Shown piece by piece: positions 21,826 through 34,744 of a stretch of DNA of 64,000 bases. The stretch's first letter is position 1, and every line of letters begins with the position of its first letter. Source of the stretch: Neoscytalidium dimidiatum (taxonomy: Eukaryota > Ascomycota > Dothideomycetes > Botryosphaeriales > Botryosphaeriaceae); contig CM074701.1 in the NCBI GenBank assembly GCA_037367355.1, positions 1,612,001 to 1,676,000 on the forward strand. The letters run 5' to 3'. Below the pieces are notes generated by a model that saw nothing but the letters and a program-made list of their open reading frames with translations, searched no databases and was not told where the DNA came from. A program made the translations under genes and the position numbers.

Positions 21826-23698
21826 TCAGCAAGCCTCGCACATTTTGCCGATGGCCTGCTCAATGTCGGAGAAGAGATTGAGCACATGACCGTCTGCATA
21901 GATCCGGATCGATTCGACGTCCTTGCGATCCATGCGGTGGGGGCTCTCCGCACCCTCAACCTTGATCGGGCTTCGCGGCGGAGTAGCTTCGGCCGCGTCA
22001 CTGACGGGCGTGGTAGGCGGCAACGCCATCGCGGCTGCGAGATGCTCGAGCAGCTTCTGGCGGATGCGGAGCCTGCGGTTCTCAGCCTGCTCAATCTTGG
22101 CCATCCAGTCATCAATGGACAGATCGAGCTCCACAAGAGCCTCTTCCTGCTTAAGCAGACTCTCGCGGGAGAATACAATGGTCTCGCTCCTCTTGAGATA
22201 GGAGATCATGCGGGCGTGCAGCTTTTGCCGGCCGGCGCGCAGAGACTTGTACGTCTTGCGGAGGTAATCGCAACGTTCATCAAGAGCACGCATTTCCTGT
22301 CGTATTATTAGTATCGAGCATTGATTGCGGCTTCTTCAGGAACTCACCTTAGCAAGAGAAGCAACATCCCTGGAAGAGAGAATCTCGAACTTTTCGGCTT
22401 GTTCAACAGCCTTGTTCCGCAGCTTTTCCCTCTCCGCAGGGGCGTATTTCACGGGAGCATCAGCAACGGAGACTCCCCTTGGAAGCTTCCACGTATCTGC
22501 ACCCTCCTTCTCCGATGAGCTGGTGGCCGATCCCTGGCGACTGCGGTCGCGGCGAGACCTGGCAACTGGCCGTCCGCGGTCCATGATGGATTGGTCCGAC
22601 CTCTTCCTGATGTGGCCGCGGGTGGTGTCACGTCGTTGCAGGGTTTCGGGCGAGGAACACTCAGGGATTCCGCTTATTGGCGTCGTGTTAGTCGGGGGTT
22701 CGGTTCCGTTGGTATAGCCCATGGCCGAATCGTTCCGGACTTGCTGGCGCATGGCGGGAGAGGACTTCTTCTTAAACAGGGAAGGTGACTTCGGAGGCAC
22801 TTGCGGTGGAATGTCATCATCGTCGTTACGGTTAACAGTCGTGTCCACCTTCAGCTCGGGCCTGGCGGAGTCGGTAGTCGTCGGGCTCAAGATGGGCGAC
22901 AGGGGCTTCAAGGCAGGGAGGTTGCGTTCAACGTCAGGCTTGGAGGAGTCAGATGTTTGAGAGCTGGGCGAGATCGGCTTTTGCTGCGGCGCGATGAAGG
23001 CCGGGCCAGTGACACAAGAAACCATGGCATCGCCAAACGGATTGGCGCGCCAGTGACTTGCAGGAGCACTGCCAGATCTCTCATGGCCGGGGCTCATTGG
23101 TGGTCTCTGGATAGGCGCCGGAGGCCTGCCGGGAATGGTTGCTTACTGTGTGTCAGCCAAGCGCCCGAGTGGCAAGGGCAGGAACACGTACGGGAATCCA
23201 TCAGACCCTCCTGCAGGGTAGCCATTGGCGGAGGAGCGTGGAGTTCGGGCACGCTGACCTTCCTCCTTCTCGACAACGAACCCTGTCGGCTGCGCGAAGC
23301 ATAGCTGTCGTTTGTGACGATGGCGTCACCCATTGCAGTGGCGGAGCGCTGGACGGAAAGTGCCATCTGCTTTTCCTGGGAGAAATGGGCACGGCTGTGT
23401 TGGGCAGGCTGTCTGTGCGAGGGCCAGAGCTGGTATCGAGGCTGGGCGCGGCGGGTGGACTGCGAGCGCTCAACACCGGATCGACTGGGCGGACGACTGC
23501 TTGTTCGGCTGTCTGGGCGGTCGGACTCCTGGCGGAGGGGAGGGACTTAGCAAAAGAGGGTGGAAGTGGTGGAGGTGGAGGGGCACTCAGATGGAGGTCC
23601 AGACTTACATTCCGTGCACTGGCGGCAGCCTCGTCTGTTATATGCATCTGGCTTCTGTCCAACGCGCTCGACCGGATGCAGTTGGCGATGTGTGTCAT
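21826..23698 (-). CDS. Uds1-domain protein (up-regulated during septation)
   Basis: Four exons (23698-23609, 23528-23192, 23141-22348, 22296-21826) give 563 residues. The first two junctions were chosen because they keep frame and give the stretch MALSVQRSATAMGDAIVTN, which I recall as typical of this fungal family. The long middle is Pro/Ser/Arg-rich and probably disordered. The C-terminal region from about residue 394 (FEILSSRDVASLAK) through CDYLRKTYKSLRAGRQ and WMAKIEQAENRRLR matches the Uds1 domain (PF15456) and is predicted helical/coiled coil. Family members were named from septation-stage up-regulation; the molecular role is unknown. The acceptor of exon 3 is AAG rather than CAG or TAG. 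It was chosen because it gives MDSPTIPGRPP, while the nearby CAG and GGCAG sites break the frame. Confidence 0.82.
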
Positions 23699-24163
23699 AG
23701 TCGGTGACGGGCTTTGGAGCTATTCACCGGGCTCCCTCGTGGTGAGACTCGAGACGTTACGGGTGGACCCTTCCCTGCGGAATGGCGCATGGGATCCGGT
23801 TGCTTTAAGTCCTGGCAGCTAATTACAAGGGATGGAGAAGAGAGAACCCTTGCTATTCGAAGGTACCAGTTCGCGGGCGATCGTTGCCCTCTGGAGGATC
23901 TTCCCGGACAGGAGCGAGAGCCGAGCGATCTGAAACACGACGTCGACCCGAAGGCGCGATTCGTGGGGTACTCTGCGCAGGCCAGAAAGCGCTAATGCAA
24001 GGAATCCCTCGTCTTAACACACTGTCTTAACTGCAGAGCGAGCAGCCGCACCGGCGCCCGCGCTAGGCCCAGTCGAGCACCGTTTCGCCCTGCCAGGTAC
24101 GCTGCCCAGGTGCCGCAGATGCAGCCACGGCCAGAGCGGCTTCCTGGGCCCATCCCGTGGGGG

Positions 24164-24200
24164 GGTCCATCAGGTCCCATCAGGTCCCATCAGGTCCATC
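24164..24200. repeat. Tandem 10-bp repeat (CAGGTCCCAT)
   Basis: Two perfect copies of the decamer at 24171-24190 are flanked by partial copies on both sides. The tract is intergenic and looks like simple slippage. Confidence 0.85.
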
Positions 24201-24604
24201 AGCGCGCGCCAGCGCGGGGCCGGCCGCGAGACGGGCCCAGCAGCTATTGCAACTAGCTACAACATCCCGGCCAGCGCGTGCGCAGGCGCATCGCAGGCGT
24301 GGCGACGGCGGCGGCGGCGGTGTCAGCAGCGTCGGTTCATCCTGCTGCGCGCAGCTGACTGCGGCAGGATGGCGGCTGTTGTCAGCAAGCAGTAAACTCC
24401 GGAGCCGTTGACCAGCTGTCGGCGTGCACAACTCGAGTTGTGCGCTGCGCGTGCCTGCCGTGCTATCGATAACGGCGCCGCAAGCCAGTCGGCAGCCAGG
24501 TACTTGGCCTGCTGGCTTGCAGGCCTGCAGCCCGCACCCGCGCACCCGCGCGCGCCATATTGTATTAGACTGTACACTTTATAATACGGTTTCTGCAGCT
24601 GCGT

Positions 24605-24636
24605 CGACGCCCGACGCCCCCGACGCCCCCGACGCC
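24605..24636. repeat. Tandem 9-bp GC-rich repeat (CGACGCCCC)
   Basis: About three and a half copies of a CGACGCCCC-type unit are visible, with the first copy slightly shorter. The tract is intergenic. Confidence 0.75.
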
Positions 24637-25660
24637 AGCGGTGCTCAGGAGCGCCTCGCAGGTCGCGATGGGCGTCGCGCGGGCGTGGTGCAGGCGCTGC
24701 GGCAAGCCAAACAGGCAGAATTGCACAGCTACAACGCCAGACGTTTTGGTTTGGGTGCGTAGGGGCGGCGGCCTGGAAACAGAAGCTGAAGCGTTTGGAC
24801 CGCGTCGACCAGGCTGCCACGCGGGCGGAGGCGACTGTGGCAGGCGGCCAAGAATCCAGGCGGGCAGAGCGCAGCCGTTTGATCTCCTCGCGGAGCCTGG
24901 CCGCTTCCTCGCTTCGCCTCGAGCCCCGCCTTTTTTCGGATCCTGACACCAGCAGCCGCGTCCGGGAAGCCTTCCCCTGCAGAGCTCCAATTAACGCCCT
25001 TCGCCAGCACCAGCGCCCTCTGCGACACCTTCGAGTCCTCTGCGCGCCGGCTAGCTAGGGACTCCGACCGTGCTGCCTGTTCCCTGCCGCCCAGCCTTGT
25101 GCTGTCCGCCTGCCCGGCCGCAGTCAAGAGAGCTAAGCTTCATCACCGGTCATCCACCAACACCGCGACCCACTGCTCGCCTCTTGGCACGAGCCTGACG
25201 ACTCCCGGAAGCTAGCCCGCTTCGGCCGTTTGTGCGCAGGCGGGAGCTTTCGTGCGATAGGGACCAGCCTCTGGCGTGCTCGAGCCTCTGCTCGCCTGCC
25301 ATGACTCGAATCGTCAACACCACCCGCTGCTTTCCAACCGAGCCAGGCCCGCGCTCAGCCCGTTGCGGACGCCGCCACGACGCTTCTCGACTCTTCCGGT
25401 CGTCGACGCTGCTGCTTTTCTGGCGCCCGCGCTGCCAATTGCCCGAGGCTGGCGGGAATGACGGCGGAGCGGCGTCACCGATCGTTCAGAGCGGAACAGT
25501 CGCTTCGTCCTGCCCGCCGCTCTCGCACCATTGGCGATCACCCCCCTAGGACCCCGCAGAATCACTTCGTGTTGCTGCACTCGAGGTCACAAGGCAGGCT
25601 TGGATGCTGCTGTCGAGCCTGCCTGCTCTCCGCCGACCCGCTGCGCTAGAGCTGGTCACA

Positions 25661-25684
25661 CATCATCATCATCATCATCATCAT
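25661..25684. repeat. Microsatellite (CAT)8
   Basis: Eight perfect CAT triplets are seen. A short (TTA)n tract follows at 25725-25740. Both are intergenic and would be length-polymorphic markers. Confidence 0.95.
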
Positions 25685-27452
25685 CCCCGCTGCCGTCCTT
25701 TCAGCCAAACCGTCCGCCTACGGCTTATTATTATTATTATCTCCAGCCCGCCATGAGTTTCACGACACTAGCGTCCGCGGTCTCTCCGGCAAACCGCGAT
25801 CATGCAGGAACCGTTTGAGGACCGCTGCTCGTCGGCCGTACGCCCTGGCAGTGGCAGTGGCGAAGTCTGTAGTTAGCCAGCTGATCTTGCGTGGCGCATA
25901 ACAGGAAATCTCGCGCGCTCAGCCTGGCAGGAGGCCTCATTGACCTCAGATCAGCTGGAATTCCCGGCGGCTGGCGTCGACAGCACCCGCGCCGAAGCGA
26001 GCATCTATAGGAAAGCGCACGGTGCGCCTGTTCCTAGCAGCACAGACTGGATTCTCCTCCCTGAACACGAAAACGACATTGCTTCGCCCCCCCACTGGCA
26101 AGATTTGCTTCAAAGCATCAATCCACCTCAACGGCCTGCAAAGGCCCGGAAAAGCCCCCGACCGGACCGCTTGACCTGGCTGAGATTGGAGTGGGGTGTG
26201 CTTGACCGATCATTGCTTCCTGCCATGGAAATCTACACGCCCATCACCCCCATCATGCACTGACGACGGTACGTTCCATTAGACGCAGTACCCGCTCGCT
26301 TGATTCCAGTCAGGAGAGCGTGCAAACCTCTTCACCGCCTGCTTCAGGTACAGCTTTCACAAGATGAGAGGAGGGCACAGCTTATACACATTTCTTATGT
26401 GCCGGACATTGGCACTCCTGCGAACTGGCCAGCGGGGGACACTGCTCCCTGCCGTGCAGCTTCACCAAGGTGCACTTGCATCTGCTAGACGAGAGCACGG
26501 GGTCCCGCAACGATCACTCGCGTCATGCGGTATCCGCGCAGACCATGCCATTGACGACTGCACCACTGTCACGGACCCTTCCGGATCCTTCGATCATGAG
26601 AGTGGCCACATTTAGATCTTGTCAAGCGACGTGGCGGTGGAGCGCGATGGCTGGATCTGTACTGTGTAGCCGGCGCATTCGTTTACTTGGCAATGCGACG
26701 AAAGAAAAAGGGCGATAATTCCTCCATACCACTAACCAACTGGGCGGAGAGCTTGCGCACGTCCTATGCTCCGACTTCCAGGTCATCGGTGCCGGCGGAA
26801 ATTTTTGTAAGGCCGGGGCGCTAGAGAACTCAGCAATTCCTACTCTGTTCCACCTATAAATCCTACAAGGCTTGTCGCGATTGCAGGTAGATTATAGTGA
26901 CAGGGCTATCCCTGTTCGCGAGACTTATCGACTGGGCGTTCCCGACACCTTAGAGCTGAGAATTTGGAGCGATGACGGCCCAGTCGCCTTGGCTGTTTCC
27001 CTTCAGGCTTTCGCTCCCCACCTCTAGATCGATTTTGAGTAACAGGATTCTTCGTGCAGCATTGCCGATATGCTAGGCTTTTGAGAGTGCCTCTCGGTCC
27101 CGGATCTGGAGAACAACAAGCCCTATGATCTACGCCGAATGAGTAAGCAGCTGGCGTCACTCATGTGCTATTCCAGGAAGGGGGAAGGGGAAAAAAGCCA
27201 TGTCGCGACCTCCAGAGTCATGGAATGTGCCGTAGGTGGTACGTACACTCCGAGTGGCCCTGGAATAGGTATCCGACCAGAGGCTATAGCTGAGGGACTG
27301 TTATAGACGGACCCTGCACCATCGGAACATTGTTCACGACGCACCTGACCGTTGGGAAATGGTCGAGAACAACGGCAACGGTTTTGTTTAGGGCGGTATA
27401 TGTGATGAGTTAATGGACAGTGGCGCTTGTGTTACGCGGGCTGCCTCAACTA

Positions 27453-27468
27453 CACGTGTTCCCACGTG
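27453..27468. promoter_or_regulatory. Paired CACGTG hexamers
   Basis: CACGTG occurs at 27453-27458 and again at 27463-27468, the second inside the 10-bp palindrome CCCACGTGGG. The 10-bp centre-to-centre spacing is one helical turn. CACGTG is the core site for bHLH factors. No start codon that I recognise is close, so a regulatory role is only a possibility. Confidence 0.3.
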
Positions 27469-30400
27469 GGAAGGTCCCTGCTCAATCGGCAGGCTACCCG
27501 AAAAGCTGACCCCATCGGCAAGCCGACAGGCGGGATGGACGCGGCAAATGGCCTTGGGTCCCTAGAGCAGAGCACAGCCTCGCCCGCTTTCGTCCCCCCC
27601 ACACGACCTTATCAGCGACTCCCACAAAGTCAGTATGGTCAGTAGCTTTAGTCGGAAACACGAAGAGGGGTTTCTGGCGCAGAAAAAGCAAAGCACATAT
27701 TATCCACGGTTGGGGCAACCTGAGGAACCAGGCCGCAGGCGCGCACGGTCTAAGAAGGTGCTTTGGGGAGTGAAGGGCGGCTGGGCGCGGAATAGCTAGC
27801 AGGACTGGGAAACAGCTCCAGGCCGGACAGGAGTTGGTAAGTTGTTCATCCCTTCCTGAGCGATAATCCGTTCTTGTACAGGGATTGTCACACACACCTG
27901 AGGCACACACGGGGAACACACGGGGAGCACCAAGATGCAGCAAGCATTGTCAAGCCTCTTGGTCAGTGGAGGTCCCGCACGGTCAACGGCGCCGAATCGC
28001 ACTGTAACGCGGACAGATACGGGAGCAAACCGCCGGCGGAGCACAAGTGACGACGGGCGAGAAAGGGCGGATGAGCCAGACCTGCGGTGAATATGTACAA
28101 TAGTGGCTCGGTGGGCGCAGCTGCAGTAGCTCACAGGTGCTAGCGACATGTTGAAACTCACAACTCTGGTAGCGAAGCGCCTGACAAGGTTGCCACGCCG
28201 AATCAGGCATCGCTCGACGGTCGCAACTCTGCGACCCGCCGCGCCGCAAAACAAAATCACAATTGGAGGAATGGCTATGTACAGTATGAATGTACAACAG
28301 CGCAGCCCGCTGTCCTGACAGCTGGGAGATCTGCTGTGCAGGATTCACAACTAGCGGGGGAGCCATCACCGTCTTTCCGACACCGGCAGCTCCCCGGCGG
28401 CGCAAAGGAGACCCTTTGCAGCAACGGCTTGTCCACGTCCCTTCTCCACACGCGGCTCGCCGGCTCGTCTCTGTCCGCTGCGCGCTGTTCCGCCCAATTT
28501 TTAGCTCCCACTACTATAGCAGCAGCAGCCCGCCGACTGTCGTCACCAGCCACGCACACCGAACCTATACAGCAACCATGGTTGTGCAGCGAACCACGCT
28601 TCCATTGATGATCTTAATAATATAAGTGCCCGGCATGCTCGGCCGCTTTGGATGCAATCTCCACTTTCTTCCGCAACCAGCTGACCACGCACTCGAGATA
28701 GGATGTAGTCGGGGATGCCCATCGTCCTGTCGCGTTACACGAACGCCCACACCGTCAGGCCCGCAACGTCTACGCATACGCTAGACGCCCCATCATCGCC
28801 TATTCCTTTTTCCGGAAAGGGACGTCCTGCGACGCGTCCCTGGGGCCTCTCCGCACCGTGGCGAAATAAAGAGGGGTCGCAAAGCTCTCCGGATGCGACT
28901 CCCGCCTCTGGCAGCAGGAAAGCGTAATCGACCTAGCTATTCTATAGCTAACTGCAAAACGGAATACCCACCTTCCGACGCTATTGTATGAGCATCTCCT
29001 CACTTCCTAGTTTCTTTATGTGCGCGTCGCAGGTCGTGCCACACCTCATTGCCACACGGCGAGGGGACGATCCGAGGCTGCCAGGCAGAATATTCGGAGG
29101 TTAGATCAATCTGAAGCCACCTATTGGCGAGGAGGATACGCGGGATTGTGACTGCGTGAGAGATTGGGCAGTAGCGTACCACTGCACGCTCGAAACTCGG
29201 TCTGAGGGTGGCTGGTGTCACAGTTGTTTTGGCAAGCCGATGAATGGACGCAGCTACAACTAACCGATCTGACCAATGATGGCGGCGGATGCTTAGGCCG
29301 CTGGCATGGATACGATGCGAAACCACGCCTCGATGGGATCATGCACTGGACATGATCTACACCATTGGGGACATGTCCTCTGCATAACCACTATCCATGG
29401 GCCGCGCACATCTTGTTAATCCGTATGAGGAACTTGCTCCGCGTGGCGACACAAATGGAATTGTCCTCGTGGGTCACTTCAGAGGTGAAGTTGAAAGTAT
29501 GGTTGCCACCTTCATTGCGCGTATTTCCACAGCCAAGACGGCTCACACGGCATGAGGGATGAGGAGGAATAGACGAGACGATAGTTGGATGCCGTGGTCT
29601 AACTATGGATCCCTGTACGCCATGATAATAGAGCTTTTGGCTGAATTGTTGAACGCTTATTCAAAAACCTAGAGCCCGTAACTTAGTGAAGTTGCGGCTT
29701 TCGGAAGGCCTGGGCCCGGATAGACGGTAGGGCAAACGCAAATAAAGAAAGGCGTCCCCTTTTGGCGTGTTGTTGTTTTTAGAAAAGTGCTAAGTCTCAC
29801 CAAAAGCGCGCGGCCGTGGTTTGTGGCTGGCTGCGCTTGCGATTCTGCGCGAAAGCGGTGCCACACCCGGCGCCGGTGCATCTGCGATCCGTAAAATGGA
29901 GCAGCTGACCAAAATATGTGGATCTGACGGAGGGAGCAACAAGCAAACTGGGAGACACGGCAAGTCCACTGCTGTTGCCGGCGGCGGGAATACGGCAGCG
30001 GAGCGGAGACACGCGGATCTGTGCTGATCAGCTACTCACTATGGCGCTCGCTACTACTGATAGAAGGATCAGCCCCGGTCGCGAGATGGGGGATGAGAGC
30101 ATGCTCGGCTCATGTGCTATATTCATCATCCTCTTCGTACATACGCCCTTTACAATATTTCCGCTTTCTGCATGTGCGCGCTTTTTCTCTCTCCTTCTCG
30201 ATAATGAGCCCTTGCGCTACTTCATTCAACGGCGCCGATCCATGTGGATCAAGCTTGGTACAGACTGGCGCTTCCTCTCACTCTCATTCGTGTACGTTCT
30301 CTTCACCATGCTCACTCCAGCCTTTCCTCGAAGAAGCAATTGTGGAGACCTGAAAAGCATACTCAAACGCTTTCACGTGGCCGTGCCCGTCTGACGGGCG

Positions 30401-33400
30401 CCGCCTCGGTCAACAACGAGCTCGGCGCGCGCTTCTTCTGCGCCCTTTGCCGCGATGACCATATGCGTCTCTGTTGTGGATGTTTCGCGTCTGATCTTCC
30501 CTCATTCCCATCCCCCCCTTCCTCCGTTGACTGCCTTCAGACCAACGGGGAAAAGGGTTCCTGCCAGGGCAACATACATCTCTTCGCACCGCACAGTTCC
30601 GATCTTATGGGCCCCGTGACGAGGAAAATCATCTGCGTTAGTGCGAGCTGCGCTACTTCTTTCGCCGCTGCGCCGCGCTTCTCGCAATTTCAACCCTTCC
30701 CGCTTTCGGGGGCCATGCGAGATGATTCAGTGATTCAATATCACACTGCTGCAGCAGAATCGGTGCCTGAGTAAGTTCCGAAGCAGATCCCGCGCCTGTG
30801 GTTCTGACAGGCCGGGGTGTCGCTCCGTCAGGTTCCTGTCAGCCAGTGAGGGGATCGACGGCGACACTGGTGACGAGTCGGAATGCACGCCTCGTCGAGA
30901 CCGCACGTCCTTAAGAGAGGCGTGTTAATGGTGGGTCTCCACCTCTTCCCCGGTCAACCCTTTCATTATCAACGAGTGTGGCGACGTCGTCCCCGTCCTC
31001 GAACGGCGAGCAGGCCTAGACCATTGAGATCCTCAGGAAGGAGTTCCGCACAGAAGGGTGGGGAGGGGGAGAGAAAAGAAGAGGGTCTCGTGGGCCGGCG
31101 GGCGGGGGGGAATGCGCGACGCTGCAACGGCGATCCAGCGTGCACCAGCTCCACATGCTCACTCTACGCACGACGTACAGTGTATCCGGAATGGAAGATG
31201 GTAAGCCATGGCTCTCTGCCGATAGTAATCAACCATCACCTTGGTGTGTTCATGCTTGCTTCGCCCTGCTGCTGCGCGCCCTCATTCAAGCCGAGTATCA
31301 GCCGGGGCGGGATATATGCTGAGTACATCTACGCGCTATTCCTATAGCTACTGGGTACTATTCCGGCACCTGAATATTTCGATAGAGACAGACATGTAGT
31401 CGAGATTGAGTGCGCAGGTCGTTGAAGATCACGACCGGGGGGTTGCAGATAGGACAGCCTCATGAGCGCATTGTCATACGATCTTTGCAGGTATGGTGGA
31501 TGTAAGGGGAGGTGCAGGATCTAGATGTCTACGCCATGTGCTTGGCGCTGGATGCAATGGGTGTTTCTGTGATGGTGTGCAGATTCTTGCCAAGGCGTAG
31601 GGGACGAGGCGGGATAGAGGCCCGTCGTTGCCGAAGTGGGGGAAGACTGAGATGTGTTGTGGCGAAGAAAGGGTAGACGTGGGGGTGATGGGACTTCGAA
31701 AGCGGGGTAAGAGTAGCGGATAATATTGGGAAGAGCTGCGTGTGTGCCTGATCAACGTGTTGTAGCCAAAGCAGCGTCTATGGCGGCGACAGTGAGCATG
31801 TGGCAGTATCACGACTCGGGGAGAAGTCGGTGAGCGACATGTGTGGGTTTCAAAAGATCCGCACTATTGGTCATTGCAAGTAAGCATGCTCTGCCCTTAT
31901 GATGTGCCGGCCCGCGCAGATTAACGTTGCGGGTGATGTACCTGCATAAACACGAGGGGCCGGAAGGATTGCAAGGCTGGCGAAAAAAGCAAAGAGATAG
32001 CTCGAAGAAAAACAGGTATCTGCTACAAGTAACCCCTGAGATAAGCCTGCAGGCGCGCCGTTAACTGTCTACCTTTGCTTTTTTTTTCCCTTCTCTTCCC
32101 GCCGTTGCATCCCGAGGCTGTCTCTGCTTGCTCAAGCTGCTGCAATATGCAAGCACGGCTAAGCACCTCCAAGCTCCCGGCGCAGGGTTAGAAAATGGCA
32201 GTGTGCCGGCCGCAATGTCTAGAGTGGGCATAGCCATCATTAGCTCCTCCAGCTGAAGGGTTCAGTATACTGGGATGGTACAACTTGGCAGAGCCACGGA
32301 GGGTCGTCTCACCGCGGACACGAGGAGGATTGTGGAGGGGTGCAAGAAGGCTGCTGCGCGAGGAGCCGCTTCGCACTAAGGAACAAAGCAGGGCAGTTCG
32401 ACGCGCGGAGGAGCCCGCTGCTCATCTTGAGCCGCTATCCGCTGTCCGAGAAGGAGCGCTGGGAGATATCGACAGTTCCCCGAAACGGTTGGTTGCCAGG
32501 AACCCCCAGCAAGCAGGGCTGGCTGGCGGCGGGACCAGCAGAGTATGTATTGTCGCTTATGTTTCCGTCGCCATCGGTGCTCGTGATCGCGAACGTGCTC
32601 ACCAGGCAGTGGATATTCGGGCCGTCGCGTATTCGTCGAATTGGACAGGACCGTCAATCATCTTGGCAGCTCTGTTTAGGTGTCCGCTATCACAGCGGTA
32701 CGAGTCGCGTGGTGTTGAGGTGGGGAATAAAATACCTAGAGCATAGCGCTAAAGTAGGTAAGGTCCCTAAGTGACGGCAAGCGCAAGCGCCGAAGTCTAA
32801 ATCTCGTCACCAGCGGGCACCAGCGCTATTCCGCCGCGAGTAGGAACACCGGCCGAGCTGGGAGGGGTCCCCTCGACCGGGGTCGCAGCCACGCAAAGTC
32901 ATCTGTACCACTGGTGCGCCCCCGTCGGCTACTGGGCCCAGCGGTGGCGAGCAGTCGCAGAATCCGTGGTGCGGCATGTGAGGAGGCCGACTGTGTTAGG
33001 CGGGCCACGGAGTGAAAGCGCATCCGTTGAAGCATGATAGCGGCCGGTGGCAATGTCGACGAGGACGATGGGAATGTACATTCTACGTTTCTCCACATAG
33101 TCACAAGATCTACGCTCACCGAATCCAGCACCTACATTCATCGCGCACCTACCACACTACAGTCCCTCCCATCCTGAGGAGCCCAGGATGGACCCTCCTT
33201 GGTCTGACCGAATCCCCAGCTTTCGGCCCTCCCTCCCGCTACTGATGGGAACAGAACTGTCTTAGAGGCAATCTTGCCCAGCGAACCAACGCTAATCTTG
33301 CTTGCGACAGCAGGTGTGCTTTGCGTTGAGCTCTGCACAAAACCGCCGGATCGACGACCGCGAGCCGAATTCCGATCAGAGACAATCAGCGCATTTCGCC

Positions 33401-34744
33401 CGCCCCCCTAAAAAGCCAAAGAATCCATGTCGTCCGGAAAGCTCCCGGGAGGCCTCGTTGCAGGAATGTGGTGGCGTTGGTGGGTTTTGCACGCCGCAAC
33501 TGCCCAAGCTGCTTCGACCGCCGTGCAGTCGCAGAAGAAGCGCTGCGTTTCGTCGTGCGATTTGCACGAGGATCTGTAGAACTACTGCGCGAGCGTTGTA
33601 CTGTACATAGAGCGGTCCGTGAGGCTCAGCGGGAGTGCTCCCGAAGAACGAAAGCTTAAGCGCGATTCAAAATGCGCACGTGTCTGCGCAACCGTTGCCC
33701 TTCCTCTTCTAGTCTCGGTGACCGGTCAAATAGGGTTTCAAACCACGGGATTCCTCCCGGCGCCGATGGGGGAGGGAGGGAGGACCCGCTGTGCGTGCTC
33801 TCGTGTGCTTGCACGTTATTTGTTTGGAATCGGTGGGGAGAGTCGGAAACAGGGTTTTAGAATGGACACGCCGGTGAGTATGAGAGACAATGGTGGGTTA
33901 GAGGGGCCATTACCAGGGGGAGGCGGTCTCGCCGCAGATATGCCTGACAACCTGGAATTTTCTCGGCGTGCTTGAGGAGATAAAGCGTTGCCGCGGGAAA
34001 TAGTGGAGTCCGGCGCCCGTAGTTTCACGGCGCGCTGGAGGACGGACGAAAGGCTACTTGGCTCTGTGCCTCGTCTGGCTGCGGAGTATAGCGACACCAA
34101 GTTTGAGATGTGATTGGTGCCAACCTCGGCACTCTCCGAAAAAAAAGGATACCTCGGCTGCACTTTGAATTCTGGATGATACTACTACTTGCACCTGCGC
34201 GGACCTCAGTTGAGATCCTACTGAGAGGAACTGGGACCAGCGATAGGACCGGTCTAATAGCGGAGCTTATTTGGTATTCCGATGACAGTGAGTAGCTCAT
34301 TTTACTGATGCTTCGATCTAAAGTAAAGTGATTGGAGTGACTCAGGTAAGCTTTTCCAAGGACCACTCCCACATGTGTGCCAGATGGTTGGACATTGATT
34401 CGAACGCACGAGGAATGTCATCAGTTAGCGAGTCAGGAAAACTGTTAGCGTGATAAGCACAATCACTCTAGTAATATGAACAAAGTCTCGACGTAACTGA
34501 AGGTCGCTGCTCTATAAAATGCCAGAAGACTCGTTCAGCAAGGCTTTATTTCTCCAAGATGAAGTGAACCCGGCAGTTTCAAGTAGGATGTACTCTGTGG
34601 CAGTGCATCTCACGATTGTGTTGAGAGGATCTGTAATGAAGGACGTGCGCGGAGAAAGAGTGGAATGTTGTGCACTTGGGCTTGAACAAGAATTCCGACG
34701 AGTTGGCCAGCTCATCCAATATAACTAGGCACTAGATTTGAATT

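Larger units (their letters stand above)
23699..34744. other. About 11 kb without a recognised gene
   Basis: This is the largest empty interval. The left part (about 23.7-26 kb) is GC-rich and probably includes the Uds1 promoter. Tandem repeats occur at 24164-24200, 24605-24636, 25661-25684 and 25725-25740. Two CACGTG hexamers lie 10 bp apart at 27453 and 27463. A tandem motif with ACACGGGG occurs near 27906-27929. Many open frames of 60-180 codons exist on both strands, but none shows a domain, a consistent splice structure or convincing codon use. I see no tRNA, LTR or transposase. Lineage-specific genes or long noncoding RNAs cannot be excluded. Confidence 0.5.

Noticed and set aside
29918..30394. 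Open frame of 158 codons with hydrophobic stretches
   Set aside because: No family resemblance, overlapping frames of similar length, and no supporting splice structure.
34370..34420. tRNA B-box-like GATTCGAAC
   Set aside because: No A box, acceptor stem or cloverleaf can be formed around it.
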